64,000 nt of DNA. Origin: Primulina eburnea. Lineage: Eukaryota; Streptophyta; Magnoliopsida; Lamiales; Gesneriaceae. How positions within the stretch are numbered: the first letter of the stretch is position 1; each line of letters begins with the position of its first letter. The notes beneath the pieces are model-generated. The model was not told the origin of the DNA and searched no databases. It saw only the letters and a list, made by a program, of their open reading frames with translations. Below are positions 11,701-24,410 of this stretch, in pieces. The stretch spans positions 2,192,761 to 2,256,760 of the forward strand of contig NC_133114.1 in assembly GCF_022965805.1 (NCBI RefSeq). Direction: 5' to 3'. A program made the translations under genes and the position numbers.

Positions 11701-12155
11701 GAATTTCAAAATAATTTCGAAGAGTAACTGTCGTTTATTTCAAATACGTTCGTGATGAGTGTTATTCAAAATTAAGAATGACAACAGGACAAATTAAGAT
11801 GGATTTGGCCAATCCCATGACTCGCCCAACAAAGAAAAATTGAACATGCACTCGAATGAAAGTTTAGAACCAACGATCAAAATTTGTATACATTTTATGA
11901 AATATTTAATTGATATATTAGAAAATTATATCAATATTCTAATGTATTAGTTGAATAGTTTATGTGAAATATTGAGTATTCTTATGATGGCCAATCCGCT
12001 TATATTAGTTGAATAGTTTATGTGAAATATTTGAATTGAATCCATCATTTAAAATTTAAAGTAAAATAAATATTACAATATGATTTCACACAAGACCAGT
12101 ACCCAAACCTGAATGGAGCTGCGGTGGAGGAGCAGGAAAACCAACCAAAATTGTA
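11701..12155. other. Non-coding end of tandem unit
   Basis: Contains a ~28-bp direct repeat (tattagttgaatagtttatg..., at about 11945 and 12004). No gene seen. Confidence 0.4.
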
Positions 12156-12401
12156 TCGTTTTGAGTGATAAGTTGCAATATTTAGGTACCTTTTTGTTGG
12201 ACTCGTATCTACTTGTTTTACATTCTTGATTGATTTGCACTGGAGGGATGTAAGATATTCATGTCCTTGATCTGCTGAATACTGTATTGACAGGAATCCA
12301 TTATGGTAACATATTACTGAAGCATTCTAGCTTGCTGATAGGAAATATTTTGAGGGATACTCTCAGTCAAATACTCAAATTATTATTTTTTGGATTCACA
12401 G

Positions 12402-13142
12402 CTTCAAATCTGTTCAAGATGATGCTCAAATACAGGCCCGAGGATAAAGCTCAAAATAAAGAACGCCTTCTGAAAAGAGCTCGGGCTGAAGCTGAAGGAA
12501 AAACTCCTGAAGTTAAGAAGCCTATTGTCGTTAAATATGGACTGAACCATGTGACCTATCTGATTGAGCAGGTGGGTTTGTTATTCTGCTTCTCGATGTG
12601 CATGCTTCGTCTAGTAAGTATTAGCAACGAGAAACTGATGGTGCCATCAAACTTCTATTGCAGAACAATGCCCAGTTGGTTGTTATTGCTCATGATGTGG
12701 ATCCAATCGAATTGGTTGTATGGCTCCCTGCTTTATGCAGGAAAATGGAAATTCCATACTGCATTGTAAAGGGGAAGGCTAGGTTAGGAACTGTAAGTGT
12801 TTTTTATGTCATGGTATTTGATAAACCCTTTGTAAATATTTGTGATACCAATTTAATTTTGTTTGTGCATGGTATTTTGCAGATTGTTCACAAGAAGACT
12901 GCATATGTCTTGTGTCTGACCTCCGTGAAGAATGAAGACAAAATGGAGTTCAGTAAAATTTTGGAAGCTATCAAGGTAAGAGATTTACCAAAAACATGCT
13001 GTAAATTTTCTGCAGCTTCGAACAAGCTCTATGTGAAACTAGGAAGAAGTGGGGAGGGGGTGTTATGGGCTCAAAATCTCAGGCTAAGACAAAAGCCAAA
13101 GAAAAACTCCTTGCAAAGGAGGCTGCTCAAAGGATGACCTAA
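12402..13142 (+). pseudogene. RPL7A: 60S ribosomal protein L7a pseudogene, copy P2 (3' exons only)
   Basis: Exon blocks 12402-12571, 12664-12792, 12883-12975 and a residual last exon ending at the stop 13140-13142. All three complete internal exons keep an open eL8 frame and GT-AG borders; the encoded stretch runs from SNLFKMM to KILEAIK. It lacks the N-terminal exons because the tandem unit starts within the preceding intron. The last exon has lost its acceptor and first codons through the same deletion as P1 and P3. The family protein binds 28S rRNA in the 60S subunit; this copy cannot encode it. Substitution relative to P1 near 12459: AAG to AAT (Q-K to Q-N). Confidence 0.88.
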
Positions 13143-14363
13143 GGGGGGTTTTATTGTCATATATGTGGTTGAACCAAATGATAAATTTAATTGTTTGTGT
13201 TATTTCCCAGATTTTAATTAGACAATGTTTTTTTTTCGATTATCGGATTTTTTTGCCAGTTTTTGATTTAACATTGGTGAGGGAATTCATTATCTAGGTT
13301 TTCTTGAATGAAGATCTCTGAATGACTAGAAAATATATTGGTAGTAGGAATCATCAAAGGAGAATTCATGGGGTGACTTCTTGGTCTCTCATGGGTTAAT
13401 ATTCCTTTGCTGCTTCAATTTTCACCCTGATTTTGCACATTTACTAGAAAAATTAGACGGTAAAAACTTATTTCTTCTCATGGTATCTTCTATGAATACC
13501 ACATTAATATCGTAAACCTGCAAGTGACATTTTTATTTATTGGCTTATTTTAGTGTGAACAATAACAATTTAGTGATTGGCTCTTGATAGTAGGTGCGTG
13601 ATAGATATTCATCTATATAGTATTACTATGATTCTTATGTTGAAACGAGGATCGCATTAATGGACACACAAATAACGGTCGTGTAGTTATTTTCTTTTTT
13701 ATTTTATTTTTTTTTCAAGTTATTGTTCAATAGTTTGCCAGTCGTTTGTGAGTTTTAATATTTTATTTATATAATATAATTATATATTAAATAATTATAT
13801 TTCAAATCTTTATTTTCAAGTAGATTGTGAATCTTCGAATATTTAGAGTCGATCTTGAGCATGAACTGATTACGAGTAAAAAATATTAAAATTTGAATAC
13901 TTAAATTTACGATCCAAATGTTAATCACGTGATAGCTAGTCGTGTCAGCTGTAATTAAACTTGGACACATAGACTGATTCAATGTTAACCATGTGATAGC
14001 TAGTTATGTCTACTATAAATTTAGATAGTTTCTTTTGCTTGATAAATGATAGCTTATGTATATAGACTCTGTACATGGTGAATTGAAAACCCATAAAAAT
14101 ATTTTTCCATGTCTCCGTTTTCATCTCAACAAATAGTAATAGTAGTATTAATAATAATAAAAAATAATTATACCAAATTAATTTTTAAAGACAATAAATT
14201 TTACAAAAAACATAATTGACGATGATCCTTGTTTACTAGCGGATAATTAAAGAAATACTTACGTTAATGCACAATGTCAAAATGAATTATAAATGTTAAA
14301 ACTTGTCAGATTATATTCTAAAATCTAAATATATGTAAGCTTATAGTTGTATTTTCCATATAA

Positions 14364-14846
14364 ATCTCAGGCTGAAGCGGAAGGAAAAACTCCTGAAGTT
14401 AAGAAGTCTATTGTCGAGAAATATGGACTGAACCATGTGACCTATCTGATTGAGCAGGTGTGTTTGTTATTCTGCTTCTCGATGTGCATACTTCGTCTAA
14501 TAAGTATTAGCACCGGGAAGCTGATGATGCCATCAAACTTCTATTGTAGAGCAAGACCTAGTTGGTTATTATTTCTCATGATGTGGGTTCAATCGAATTG
14601 GTTGTATGACTCCCTGCTTTATGCAGGAAATGGAAATAACAACCAATTCGATTGGATCCACATCATGAGCAATAACAACCGATTGCGCCTTGTTCTGAAA
14701 TAGAAGTTTGATGACACCATCAGTTTCCCGGTGCTAATACTTGCTAGATGAAGTATGCACATCGAGAATCAGAATAACAAACCCACCTGCTCAATCAGAT
14801 AGGTCACATGGTTCAGTCCATATTTCACGACAATAGGCTTCTTAAC
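14364..14846 (+). repeat. RPL7A exon-intron inverted repeat (hairpin H2)
   Basis: Same structure as H1: sense arm about 14398-14605, antisense arm about 14638-14846, short spacer. It differs from H1 by only a few bases. Confidence 0.85.
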
Positions 14847-16746
14847 GATGATCCTTGTTTTGTACTATTGATCCTCCGTTGAAAACCCATTATTTAAGTA
14901 AGATCAATCAATCTGAGATTGTCTGTGACTTAAATTCAAACACCTGAAGTGTTTTTCTTTCAGGATTTGATGAAATTTTACCCATTGATGATGGAAATTT
15001 TTTATTATAATGTGAGGGACCAAATATCCTGAATAAGAGGATAATTATTCTTCATGACGTATGATGATGAAATATGTTAATGGAATCTGTGTTATGAGTT
15101 TTTTAAACATTGAAATTGTTAATTATTCATGATCAATAATTATTTTGATAAATTTATATTTATAACACTAAAATAATTTGGTAATTACAAACAATTTGAA
15201 AGCATCTACTTCAATAGGACTTATCACTGCTTAACTGAAACTCTTAGTATACTTCAATCTTAATAAAAATTATCATTAAGACTTCTTACTTTCAATTACA
15301 AGGTTTCACAAGGAAATTTATAGGCACTAGTTGATCTTCAATTGATCAAATAATAACTTATCAGCGTGCGCTTGCTTCGATCAGTTTGGCTTGCAGAAGG
15401 TTTTTCAAGAAATTCAGAGTATCAGATTATTCAAAAAATCAGAGAGTCAGAGGAAAGTTTAAAAGCTTGTCTAAATGATCTATATATAGACTTCATTTGC
15501 AATGGTCATCTTTATAAATTATATATTTGTTTCTAATTACAGATTTCGTTGTTGTCATCTCATCGTCCTTTCTGACAGATTCTGGTAATGTACATGAATT
15601 CTGACATTTTGATGGAAATCAGTGACTTTTGGTACGGAAAAATTTATCCGATATTTGAATTGAGCTCTGATTCTTAATCACTGAGTATACTGATAATATT
15701 TAGAGACTTTTTGAATTTGAGCTGACTGATCGATTGAAATAACCTATTATCAGTTGGGCTCCATCAGTTGTGCTTGGATCAGTTTGCATATCACTATCTT
15801 TTTTGCCTTTGAATAATGCATTATTAGTTTGGCTCAATAGTCAGTTAGACTCCGATTGATTTAGAAAAATTTTGCTCGTGATTATTCATTTTATTCTTTA
15901 ATTCATTTAATTAGGCTCTATAATTATCTATTTGATCAGTAACATTGTTAAATCAGCAAAACTGAAATGTTTTAACACAGTGTATTTGATGTAATGACTT
16001 CCAAACCAATGATGTCATTATCTTGTTATAGGACAAAATTCAATTGAATTTCAAAATAATTTCGAAGAGTAACTGTCGTTTATTTCAAATACGTTCGTGA
16101 TGAGTGTTATTCAAAATTAAGAATGACAACAGGACAAATTAAGATGGATTTGGCCAATCCCATGACTCGCCCAACAAAGAAAAATTGAACATGCACTCGA
16201 ATGAAAGTTTAGAACCAACGATCAAAATTTGTATACATTTTATGAAATATTTAATTGATATATTAGAAAATTATATCAATATTCTAATGTATTAGTTGAA
16301 TAGTTTATGTGAAATATTGAGTATTCTTATGATGGCCAATCCGCTTATATTAGTTGAATAGTTTATGTGAAATATTTGAATTGAATCCATCATTTAAAAT
16401 TTAAAGTAAAATAAATATTACAATATGATTTCACACAAGACCAGTACCCAAACCTGAATGGAGCTGCGGTGGAGGAGCAGGAAAACCAACCAAAATTGTA
16501 TCGTTTTGAGTGATAAGTTGCAATATTTAGGTACCTTTTTGTTGGACTCGTATCTACTTGTTTTACATTCTTGATTGATTTGCACTGGAGGGATGTAAGG
16601 TATTCATGTCCTTGATCTGCTGAATACTGTATTGACAGGAATCCATTATGGTAACATATTACTGAAGCATTCTAGCTTGCTGATAGGAAATATTTTGAGG
16701 GATACTCTCAGTCAAATACTCAAATTATTATTTTTTGGATTCACAG

Positions 16747-17487
16747 CTTCAAATCTGTTCAAGATGATGCTCAAATACAGGCCCGAGGATAAAGCTCAAA
16801 ATAAAGAACGCCTTCTGAAAAGAGCTCGGGCTGAAGCTGAAGGAAAAACTCCTGAAGTTAAGAAGCCTATTGTCGTTAAATATGGACTGAACCATGTGAC
16901 CTATCTGATTGAGCAGGTGGGTTTGTTATTCTGCTTCTCGATGTGCATGCTTCGTCTAGTAAGTATTAGCAACGAGAAACTGATGGTGCCATCAAACTTC
17001 TATTGCAGAACAATGCCCAGTTGGTTGTTATTGCTCATGATGTGGATCCAATCGAATTGGTTGTATGGCTCCCTGCTTTATGCAGGAAAATGGAAATTCC
17101 ATACTGCATTGTAAAGGGGAAGGCTAGGTTAGGAACTGTAAGTGTTTTTTATGTCATGGTATTTGATAAACCCTTTGTAAATATTTGTGATACCAATTTA
17201 ATTTTGTTTGTGCATGGTATTTTGCAGATTGTTCACAAGAAGACTGCATATGTCTTGTGTCTGACCTCCGTGAAGAATGAAGACAAAATGGAGTTCAGTA
17301 AAATTTTGGAAGCTATCAAGGTAAGAGATTTACCAAAAACATGCTGTAAATTTTCTGCAGCTTCGAACAAGCTCTATTTGAAACTAGGAAAAAGTGGGGA
17401 GGGGGTGTTATGGGCTCAAAATCTCAGGCTAAGACAAAAGCCAAAGAAAAACTCCTTGCAAAGGAGGCTGCTCAAAGGATGACCTAA
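16747..17487 (+). pseudogene. RPL7A: 60S ribosomal protein L7a pseudogene, copy P3 (3' exons only)
   Basis: Exon blocks 16747-16916, 17009-17137, 17228-17320 and a residual last exon to the stop at 17485-17487. The content is as in P2, including the intact internal exon frames and the shared deletion of the last intron's acceptor. It differs from P2 by a handful of bases. Sharing of the deletion among P1-P3 shows that it predates tandem amplification. Confidence 0.88.
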
Positions 17488-18711
17488 GGGGGGGTTTTAT
17501 TGTCATATATGTGGTTGAATGAAATGATAAATTTAATTGTTTGTGTTATTTCCCAGATTTTAATTAGACAATGTTTTTTTTTTCGATTATCGGATTTTTT
17601 TTGCCAGTTTTTGATTTAACATTGGTGAGGGAATTCATTATCTAGGTTTTCTTGAATGAAGATCTCTGAATGACTAGAAAATATATTGGTAGTAGGAATC
17701 ATCAAAGGAGAATTCATGGGGTGACTTCTTGGTCTCTCATGGGTTAATATTCCTTTGCTGCTTCAATTTTCACCCTGATTTTGCACATTTACTAGAAAAA
17801 TTAGACGGTAAAAACTTATTTCTTCTCATGGTATCTTCTATGAATACCACATTAATATCGTAAACCTGCAAGTGACATTTTTATTTATTGGCTTATTTTA
17901 GTGCGAACAATAACAATTTAGTGATTGGCTCTTGATAGTAGGTGCGTGATAGATATTCATCTATATAGTATTACTATGATTCTTATGTTGAAACGAGGAT
18001 CGCATTAATGGACACACAAATAACGGTCGTGTAGTTATTTTCTTTTTTATTTTATTTTTTTTTCAAGTTATTGTTCAATAGTTTGCCAGTCGTTTGTGAG
18101 TTTTAATATTTTATTTATATAATATAATTATATATTAAATAATTATATTTCAAATCTTTATTTTCAAGTAGATTGTGAATCTTCGAATATTTAGATTCGA
18201 TCTTGAGCATGAACTGATTACGAGTAAAAAATATTAAAATTTGAATACTTAAATTTACGATCCAAATGTTAATCACGTGATAGCTAGTCGTGTCAGCTGT
18301 AATTAAACTTGGACACATAGACTGATTCAATGTTAACCACGTGATAGCTAGTTATGTCTACTATAAATTTAGATAGTTTCTTTTGCTTGATAAATGATAG
18401 CTTATGTATATAGACTCTGTACATGGTGAATTGAAAACCCATAGAAATATTTTTCCATGTCTCCGTTTTCATCTCAACAAATAGTAATAGTAGTATTAAT
18501 AATAATAAAAAATAATTATACCAAATTAATTTTTAGAGACAATAAATTTTACAAGAAACATAATTGACGATGATCCTTGTTTACTAGCGGATAATTAAAG
18601 AAATACTTACGTTAATGCACAATGTCAAAATGAATTATAAATTTTAAAACTTGTCAGATTATATTCTAAAATCTAAATATATGTAAGCTTATAGTTGTAT
18701 TTTCCATATAA

Positions 18712-19195
18712 ATCTCAGACTGAAGCGGAAGGAAAAACTCCTGAAGTTAAGAAGTCTATTGTCGAGAAATATGGACTGAACCATGTGACCTATCTGATTG
18801 AGCAGGTGTGTTTGTTATTCTGCTTCTCGATGTGCATACTTCGTCTAATAAGTATTAGCACCGGGAAGCTGATGGTGCCATCAAACTTCTATTGTAGAGC
18901 AAGACCTAGTTGGTTATTATTTCTCATGATGTGGGTTCAATCGAATTGGTTGTATGACTCCCTGCTTTATGCAGGAAAATGGAAATAACAACCAATTCGA
19001 TTGGATCCACATCATGAGCAATAACAACCGATTGCGCCTTGTTCTGAAATAGAAGTTTGATGACACCATCAGTTTCCCGGTGCTAATACTTGCTAGATGA
19101 AGTATGCACATCGAGAATCAGAATAACAAACCCACCTGCTCAATCAGATAGGTCACATGGTTCAGTCCATATTTCACGACAATAGGCTTCTTAAC
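18712..19195 (+). repeat. RPL7A exon-intron inverted repeat (hairpin H3)
   Basis: Third copy of the hairpin, sense arm about 18744-18951, antisense arm about 18986-19195. The spacer differs from H1 by one base (aggaaaatgg versus aggaaatgg). Confidence 0.85.
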
Positions 19196-20727
19196 GATGA
19201 TCCTTGTTTTGTACTATTGATCCTCCGTTGAAAACCCATTATTTAAGTAAGATCAATCAATCTGAGATTGTCTGTGACTTAAATTCAAACACCTGAAGTG
19301 TTTTTCTTTCAGGATTTGATGAAATTTTACCCATTGATGATGGAAATTTTTATTATAATGTGAGGGACCAAATATCCTGAATAAGAGGATAATTATTCTT
19401 CATGACGTATGATGATGAAATATGTTAATGGAATCTGTGTTATGAGTTTTTTAAACATTGAAATTGTTAATTATTCATGATCAATAATTATTTTGATAAA
19501 TTTATATTTATAACAAAAACCAATTCTATAACAAGAGAATTAGACCATCACAACGGCCCTTGAAGACTTTGTGTAATGCCTAGAGTTAATATCACAAAAT
19601 GTTGATTTAGTAATGTCAGATTACTAAATAATTAATGGTATTTAAATAGTGAAATATGACATATTTTGGTCATATGAAGTCCAAATGATTTGAAGTTTAG
19701 ATATGACGTAGAAAACTCAAAGATATAGAAGTTTCATATGTTGAGTTTGAAAAAAATTGATCGTTTGACTGATTTAAAAGAATATATCGATGTTAAAAAT
19801 ATTAAATATTAAATATTATATTATATTATTATAATATGATATAATATTTTTTAAAAAAACAAGATAAATTTGAAAATCTGGAATGCAGAATTGAGGAATA
19901 TATCATTTGACGGAGAGAAACACAGGGGCATGAGAAAAAAATAGAATAAGGTTTTGAATTTTGTTTTCCATCTTGCGACTTATCGGCCTATCCAATCGAC
20001 GAACCGACTTCAGTTTTGGAATCGTTGATACGAGGTTTTCAATTTGATGTGTAAATTTTATATTTTTGGTGATCTTTGAAATTCGTCGATTTCTGTAATA
20101 AATCCGATAAGTTGTTAAATCATGCAGAAATTGAAGCGTGTTGAATAGTGTATGATTTTAACGAAGTAGAGAAGATTATAATGATGTTGTTTTGAATTAT
20201 TCTCAATTTATTTTAATTAGGGATTTTAATCGTTTGATTGAGATTGGAGAGTTGTTTATCAATTGTTATTAATTCTGATTATATATTCGGAGTCTACGAA
20301 GTATAGACTACATGTTTATATAAAGTTTTCGTAGTTTAACGAATGTAGTAAAATAGTCTATTATTTGAAGTTAACTGATTAGGGTGTATTAAATATTAGT
20401 ATTGTGAATTAAATACATCGGAATATTAATTGTTGAACGATTAAGATTTATAATCGAGTTTTATATTTTGTTGAATTAAATGTTGTTGGGCTATTTGATG
20501 TTATATATTGAGGCTATTATGATTGTGTTGATATTGTGACAATGATCTGATAATTATTGTTGAATTATTTAGATACATCACAAGTCTCAGGATCAAAGAA
20601 ATGGCCAGATTTTATATATACTCGATTATCAGGTACGTATTGACGTAGGAGTATATGTTGTTATTGTTTAGTATTGATAAATATTATTGTGTTGAACGAT
20701 GGTAAATCACTGGAATTGAGGGATTTT

Positions 20728-22368
20728 TTTTAAAAGTAATTTAATTTTTAAAATTAATTTCAAAAGTAATTTAAAAAAAACGTTTGCAAAACTAGCTTAA
20801 TCCACGCTTACGAAGCGCGGACGCTGCTCACGTGGAACAGCGCCCGTGCTCTGTAAGCGCGGACGCTGCAAACGTGGAGCAGCGTCCGTGTACACGAAGC
20901 ACGGACAGTGTTTGCGACGGAATTTAACGACGGAATGTATACAATAACCGTCGCTAAAAATGAATTAGCGACGGGTGTTAAACTCCGTCGCTAAAAATCG
21001 TTGCTACTTTTGGCGACGGACAAAACCGTCGCTGATTTTAGCAATATTATCAAAAAATGCATTACAACAAATCATCAAGTAAACAACCACCCTGGTCATG
21101 AATGGTTCAATCTTATATTTTTTTTTATAAATTACTCACCTCTAATTTTTTGTACAAAAAATTATTGATGTGTTTGACAACGTCGACACTGCAATGAAAA
21201 AACCGTCGCTGATTTTAGCAATATTATCAATAAAATGCATTCCAGCAAATCATCAAGTAAACAACCACCATGGTCATGAATGGTTCAATCTTATATATAT
21301 TTTTTTTATAAATTACTCACCTCTAATTTTTTTTACAAAAAATTATTGATGTGTTTGACAACCTCGACACTGCAATGAAAAAACCGTCGCTGATTTTAGC
21401 AATATTATCAATAGAATGCATTCCAGCAAATCATCAAGTAAAAAACCACCATGGTCATGAATGGTTCAATCTTATATTTTTTTTTATAAATTACTCACCT
21501 CCAATTTTTTTTTACAAAAAAATTATTGATGTGTTTGACAACGTCAACACTGCAATGAAAAATATTAAAACTACAATCATTATCATTATATATAAAAAAA
21601 TGTATTGATGTGTTTTTACAATAATGTTAAAATTTTATGTTGGGGATTTTAACAATATTATCAATAAAATGCTGATTTTGGATTCTTAATGAGAAAGATT
21701 TGTAAAATCATCAAACTATTTGAGATATAGATTGTATTATGCGCACGTAACTTTGTGAATTCAAATCAATTATCAACGGTGAAATTATAAATTTGATAAT
21801 ATAATTTATCACTTTCACTTTAATTAGTCCTATAAGAATTTTAAATTTGTATTTTTAGTATAGTATATTGTTCATTATTTTAGTTTAATATTTTTCATTG
21901 CAGTGTTGACGTTGTCAAACACATCAATAAATTTTTTAAAAAAAAAAATTAGAGGTGAGTTATTTATAAAAAAAAATATAAGATTGAACCATTCATGACC
22001 ATGGTGGTTGTTTACTTGATGATTTGCTGGAATGCATTTTTATGATAATATTGCTAAAATCAACGTCTGTAGCTGAAAATAGCGACGGTTGTTAAACCGT
22101 CGTTGATTCATTTTAGCGACGGTTGTTAAACAGCGCTGATTCATTTTAGCGAAAGCCGTCGCTAATGCAATTTTAGCGACGGTTGTTATAAACAATCCGT
22201 TGCTAAATTCCGTCGCAAACACCGTCCGTGCTTCGTTTGCACGGACGCTGCTCCACGTTTGCAGCGTCCACGCTTCGTAAGCGCGGATTAAGCTAGTTTT
22301 GCAAACGTTTTTTTTTTTAAATTACTTTTGAAATTAATTTTAAAAATTAAATTACTTTTAAAAAAAGT
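20728..22368. mobile_element. 1.64-kb foldback/TIR element with GCGACGG motifs
   Basis: The insertion is defined by comparison with the uninterrupted copy near 59456-59475. The left end (ttttaaaagtaatttaat..., then cttaatccacgcttacg) and the right end are near-perfect reverse complements over at least 150 bp, with inverted homology extending to about 21200 and from about 21885. Many copies of TAGCGACGG and its complement CCGTCGCTA occur inside each arm. Three direct repeats of about 180 bp (phase points 21101, 21279, 21460) lie in the left half, and one inverted copy lies at 21885-22060. It has no transposase, so it is non-autonomous. Confidence 0.75.
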
Positions 22369-22429
22369 TGATATTATATTTGTTGTTTATTATTATTATT
22401 GATGTCGTTGGCTATCGTTGTTGGGAGAT

Positions 22430-22725
22430 GTGTCGTTGATGTTGTTCGTTCAACGATATTGCTGTCGCCGGAGTAGGGGTGCGACGTATCGTTGATGTTG
22501 TTCGTTCGACGATATTGTTGTCGCCGGATTAGGGGTGCGACGTATCGTTGATGTTGTTCGTTCGACGATATTGCTGTCGCCGGATTAGGGGTGCGACGTA
22601 TCGTTGATGTTGTTCGTTCGATGATATTGCTGTCGCCGGAGTAGGGGTGCAACGTATCGTTGATGTTGTTCGTTCGACGATATTGCTGTTGTCGGTGTTG
22701 GGGTGCGACGTATCATCGATGTTGT
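22430..22725 (+). repeat. 56-bp minisatellite, about 5 units
   Basis: Units start at 22444, 22500, 22556, 22612 and 22668 (gttcgttcgacgat...), exactly 56 bp apart. The unit contains cgccgga(t/g)taggggtgcgacg. The inverted paralogue near 59275-59400 has only about two units, so copy number has changed since the two LTR copies separated. Confidence 0.9.
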
Positions 22726-23177
22726 TGTTGCAGTAGTATGAGAGTGATGACGTTGATATCGTTGGTGGTTTGATTGTCCAAAAACAGTAAAGAGAGTATT
22801 TATGTTATGATTTCGGTTATATTTTATGTTGTTAATATAACTGTTATGTATTGCGATGATGATTGTTGTGTATGCTCACTTTTTGGGGGATGTGTCTGTT
22901 GGACAGGTTACAGGACTATGTCGTGAGACAGAATAGTGGTGAAAGACTAGGTGTGTCTAGTCAAATAGACATGTAGTTGATTGCAGACAGAGACAGTATA
23001 GCTTATTGACTTACATGAGTGTATTTATTATAATGTTTATGCTACACTAGTGTAGGTAGTGCGGTGATTGCACTATTTTGTTGTATATGCATTATATTAT
23101 TATGTCGTTGAAAAGAAAAATTTTATGCATATGACCTCACATGTTGTATGATTACGTGACGAGTTTGGGGCGCCACA

Positions 23178-24278
23178 CTACCGCTAGTAAACAAGGATCA
23201 TCGTCAATTATGTTTCTTGTAAAATTTATTGTCTCTAAAAATTAATTTTGTATAATTATTTTTTATTATTATTAATACTACTATTACTATTTGTTGAGAT
23301 GAAAACGGAGAGACGGAAAAATATTTCTATGGGTTTTCAATTCACCATGTACAGAGTCTATATACATAAGCTATCATTTATCAAGCAAAAGAAACTATCT
23401 AAATTTACAGCAGACATAACTAGCTATCATGTGATTAACATTGAATCAGTCTATATGTCCAAGTTTAATTACAGCTGACACGACTAGATATCACGTGATT
23501 AACATTTAGATCGTAAATTTAAGTATTCAAATTTTAATATTTTTTACTCGTAATCAGTTCATGCTCAAGATCGACTCTAAATATTCGAAGATTCACAATC
23601 TACTTGAAAATAAAGATTTGAAATATAATTATTTAATATATAATTATATTATATAAATAAAATATTAAAACTCACAAACGACTCGCAAACTATCGAACAA
23701 TAACTTGATAGAAATAAAATAAAAAAGAAAGTAACCACACGACCGTTATTTGTGTGTCCATTAATGTGATCCTTGTTTCCACATAAGAATCATAGTAATA
23801 CTATATATATGAATATCTATCACGCACCTGCTATCAAGAGCCAATCACTAAATTGTTATTGTTCACACTAAAATAAGCCAATAAATAAAAATGTCACTTG
23901 CAGGTTTACGATATTAATGTGGTATTCATAGAAGATACCATGAGAAGAAATAAGTTTTTACCGTCTAATTTTTCTAGTAAATGTGCAAAATCAGGGTGAA
24001 AATTGAAGCAGCAAAGGAATATTAACCCATGAGCGACCAAGAAGTCACCCCATGAATTCTCCTTTGATGATTCCTACTACCATATATTTTCTAGTCAATC
24101 AGAGATCTTCATTCAAGAAAACCTAGGTAATGAATTCCCTCACCAATGTTAAATCAAAAACTGGCAAAGAAAATCCGATAATCGAAAAAAAAACAATGTC
24201 TAATTAAAATCTGGGAAATAACACAAACAATTAAATTTCTCATTTGGTTCAACCACGTATATGACAATAAACCCCCCC
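23178..24278 (-). repeat. Inverted copy of RPL7A downstream flank
   Basis: Reverse complement of the 8796-9897 type flank, starting at the 'ccgctagtaaac' position. It is non-coding and belongs to the inverted RPL7A block that continues through P4. Confidence 0.8.
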
Positions 24279-24410
24279 TTAGGTCATCCTTTGAGGAGCC
24301 TCCTTTGCAAGGAGTTTTTCTTTGGCTTTTGTCTTAGCCTGAGATTTTGAGCCCATAACACCCCCTCCCCACTTCTTCCTAGTCTCATCATACTTGTCAT
24401 TGAAGTTGGC
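24279..24410 (-). pseudogene. RPL7A: RPL7A pseudogene P4, last exon (inverted copy)
   Basis: On the minus strand this exon is open for 43 codons plus stop: [17 protein letters not shown] to AQ(P)QRMT. It is preceded by an acceptor (cttacag). It is the only copy in the window with an undamaged, complete last exon; P1-P3 lack its start and P5 has a premature stop. One Ala-to-Pro change is seen near the end. Upstream in the gene direction (24411-24752), sequence from the first and last introns is fused near 24489, so the three internal exons are missing. The N-terminal exon lies at 30032-30266, beyond the copia insertion. Confidence 0.85.

Larger units (their letters stand above)
7810..12155 (+). 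repeat. 4.35-kb tandem repeat, unit 1
   Basis: The sequence from 'tcgttttgagtgataag' at 7810 recurs at 12156 and 16501, giving unit lengths of 4346 and 4345 bp with very few differences by eye. Each unit holds the last four RPL7A exons, about 1.2 kb of downstream DNA, an RPL7A exon-intron inverted repeat (hairpin) and a minus-orientation LTR-like block. The near identity points to recent tandem amplification, but assembly duplication must be excluded. Confidence 0.92.
12156..16500 (+). repeat. 4.35-kb tandem repeat, unit 2
   Basis: Second complete unit, nearly identical to unit 1. The left junction joins 'ccaaccaaaattgta' directly to 'tcgttttgag', an internal position of RPL7A intron sequence, so the duplication breakpoint is within that intron. 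The same junction sequence occurs at 16500/16501. Confidence 0.92.
16501..19514 (+). repeat. 4.35-kb tandem repeat, unit 3 (truncated)
   Basis: Matches units 1 and 2 for about 3.0 kb and stops at 19514, after which the sequence is unrelated and leads into the gypsy-type LTR at about 19572. It contains RPL7A copy P3 and hairpin H3 but not the LTR-like block. Confidence 0.9.
19572..23177 (+). repeat. Long LTR of probable Ty3/gypsy type (with nested insertion)
   Basis: Begins TGTAATGCC and ends GGGGCGCCACA, the usual TG...CA form of plant gypsy LTRs. An inverted partial copy at 58821-59977 has the same terminus (TGTGGCTCCCC). That copy lacks the 20728-22368 insert, so the LTR proper is about 1.97 kb. 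I found no matching 5-bp repeats at its ends, so the ends may have been altered by recombination. No coding sequence is present. Confidence 0.6.

Noticed and set aside
22374..22652. Repetitive minus-strand protein with HPYSGDSNI-type repeats
   Set aside because: It is a by-product of the 56-bp minisatellite read in three frames; it has no start context and no conserved counterpart.
22430..22725. Regular repeats that might suggest a CRISPR array
   Set aside because: Units are contiguous 56-bp copies without unique spacers, and the genome is a plant.
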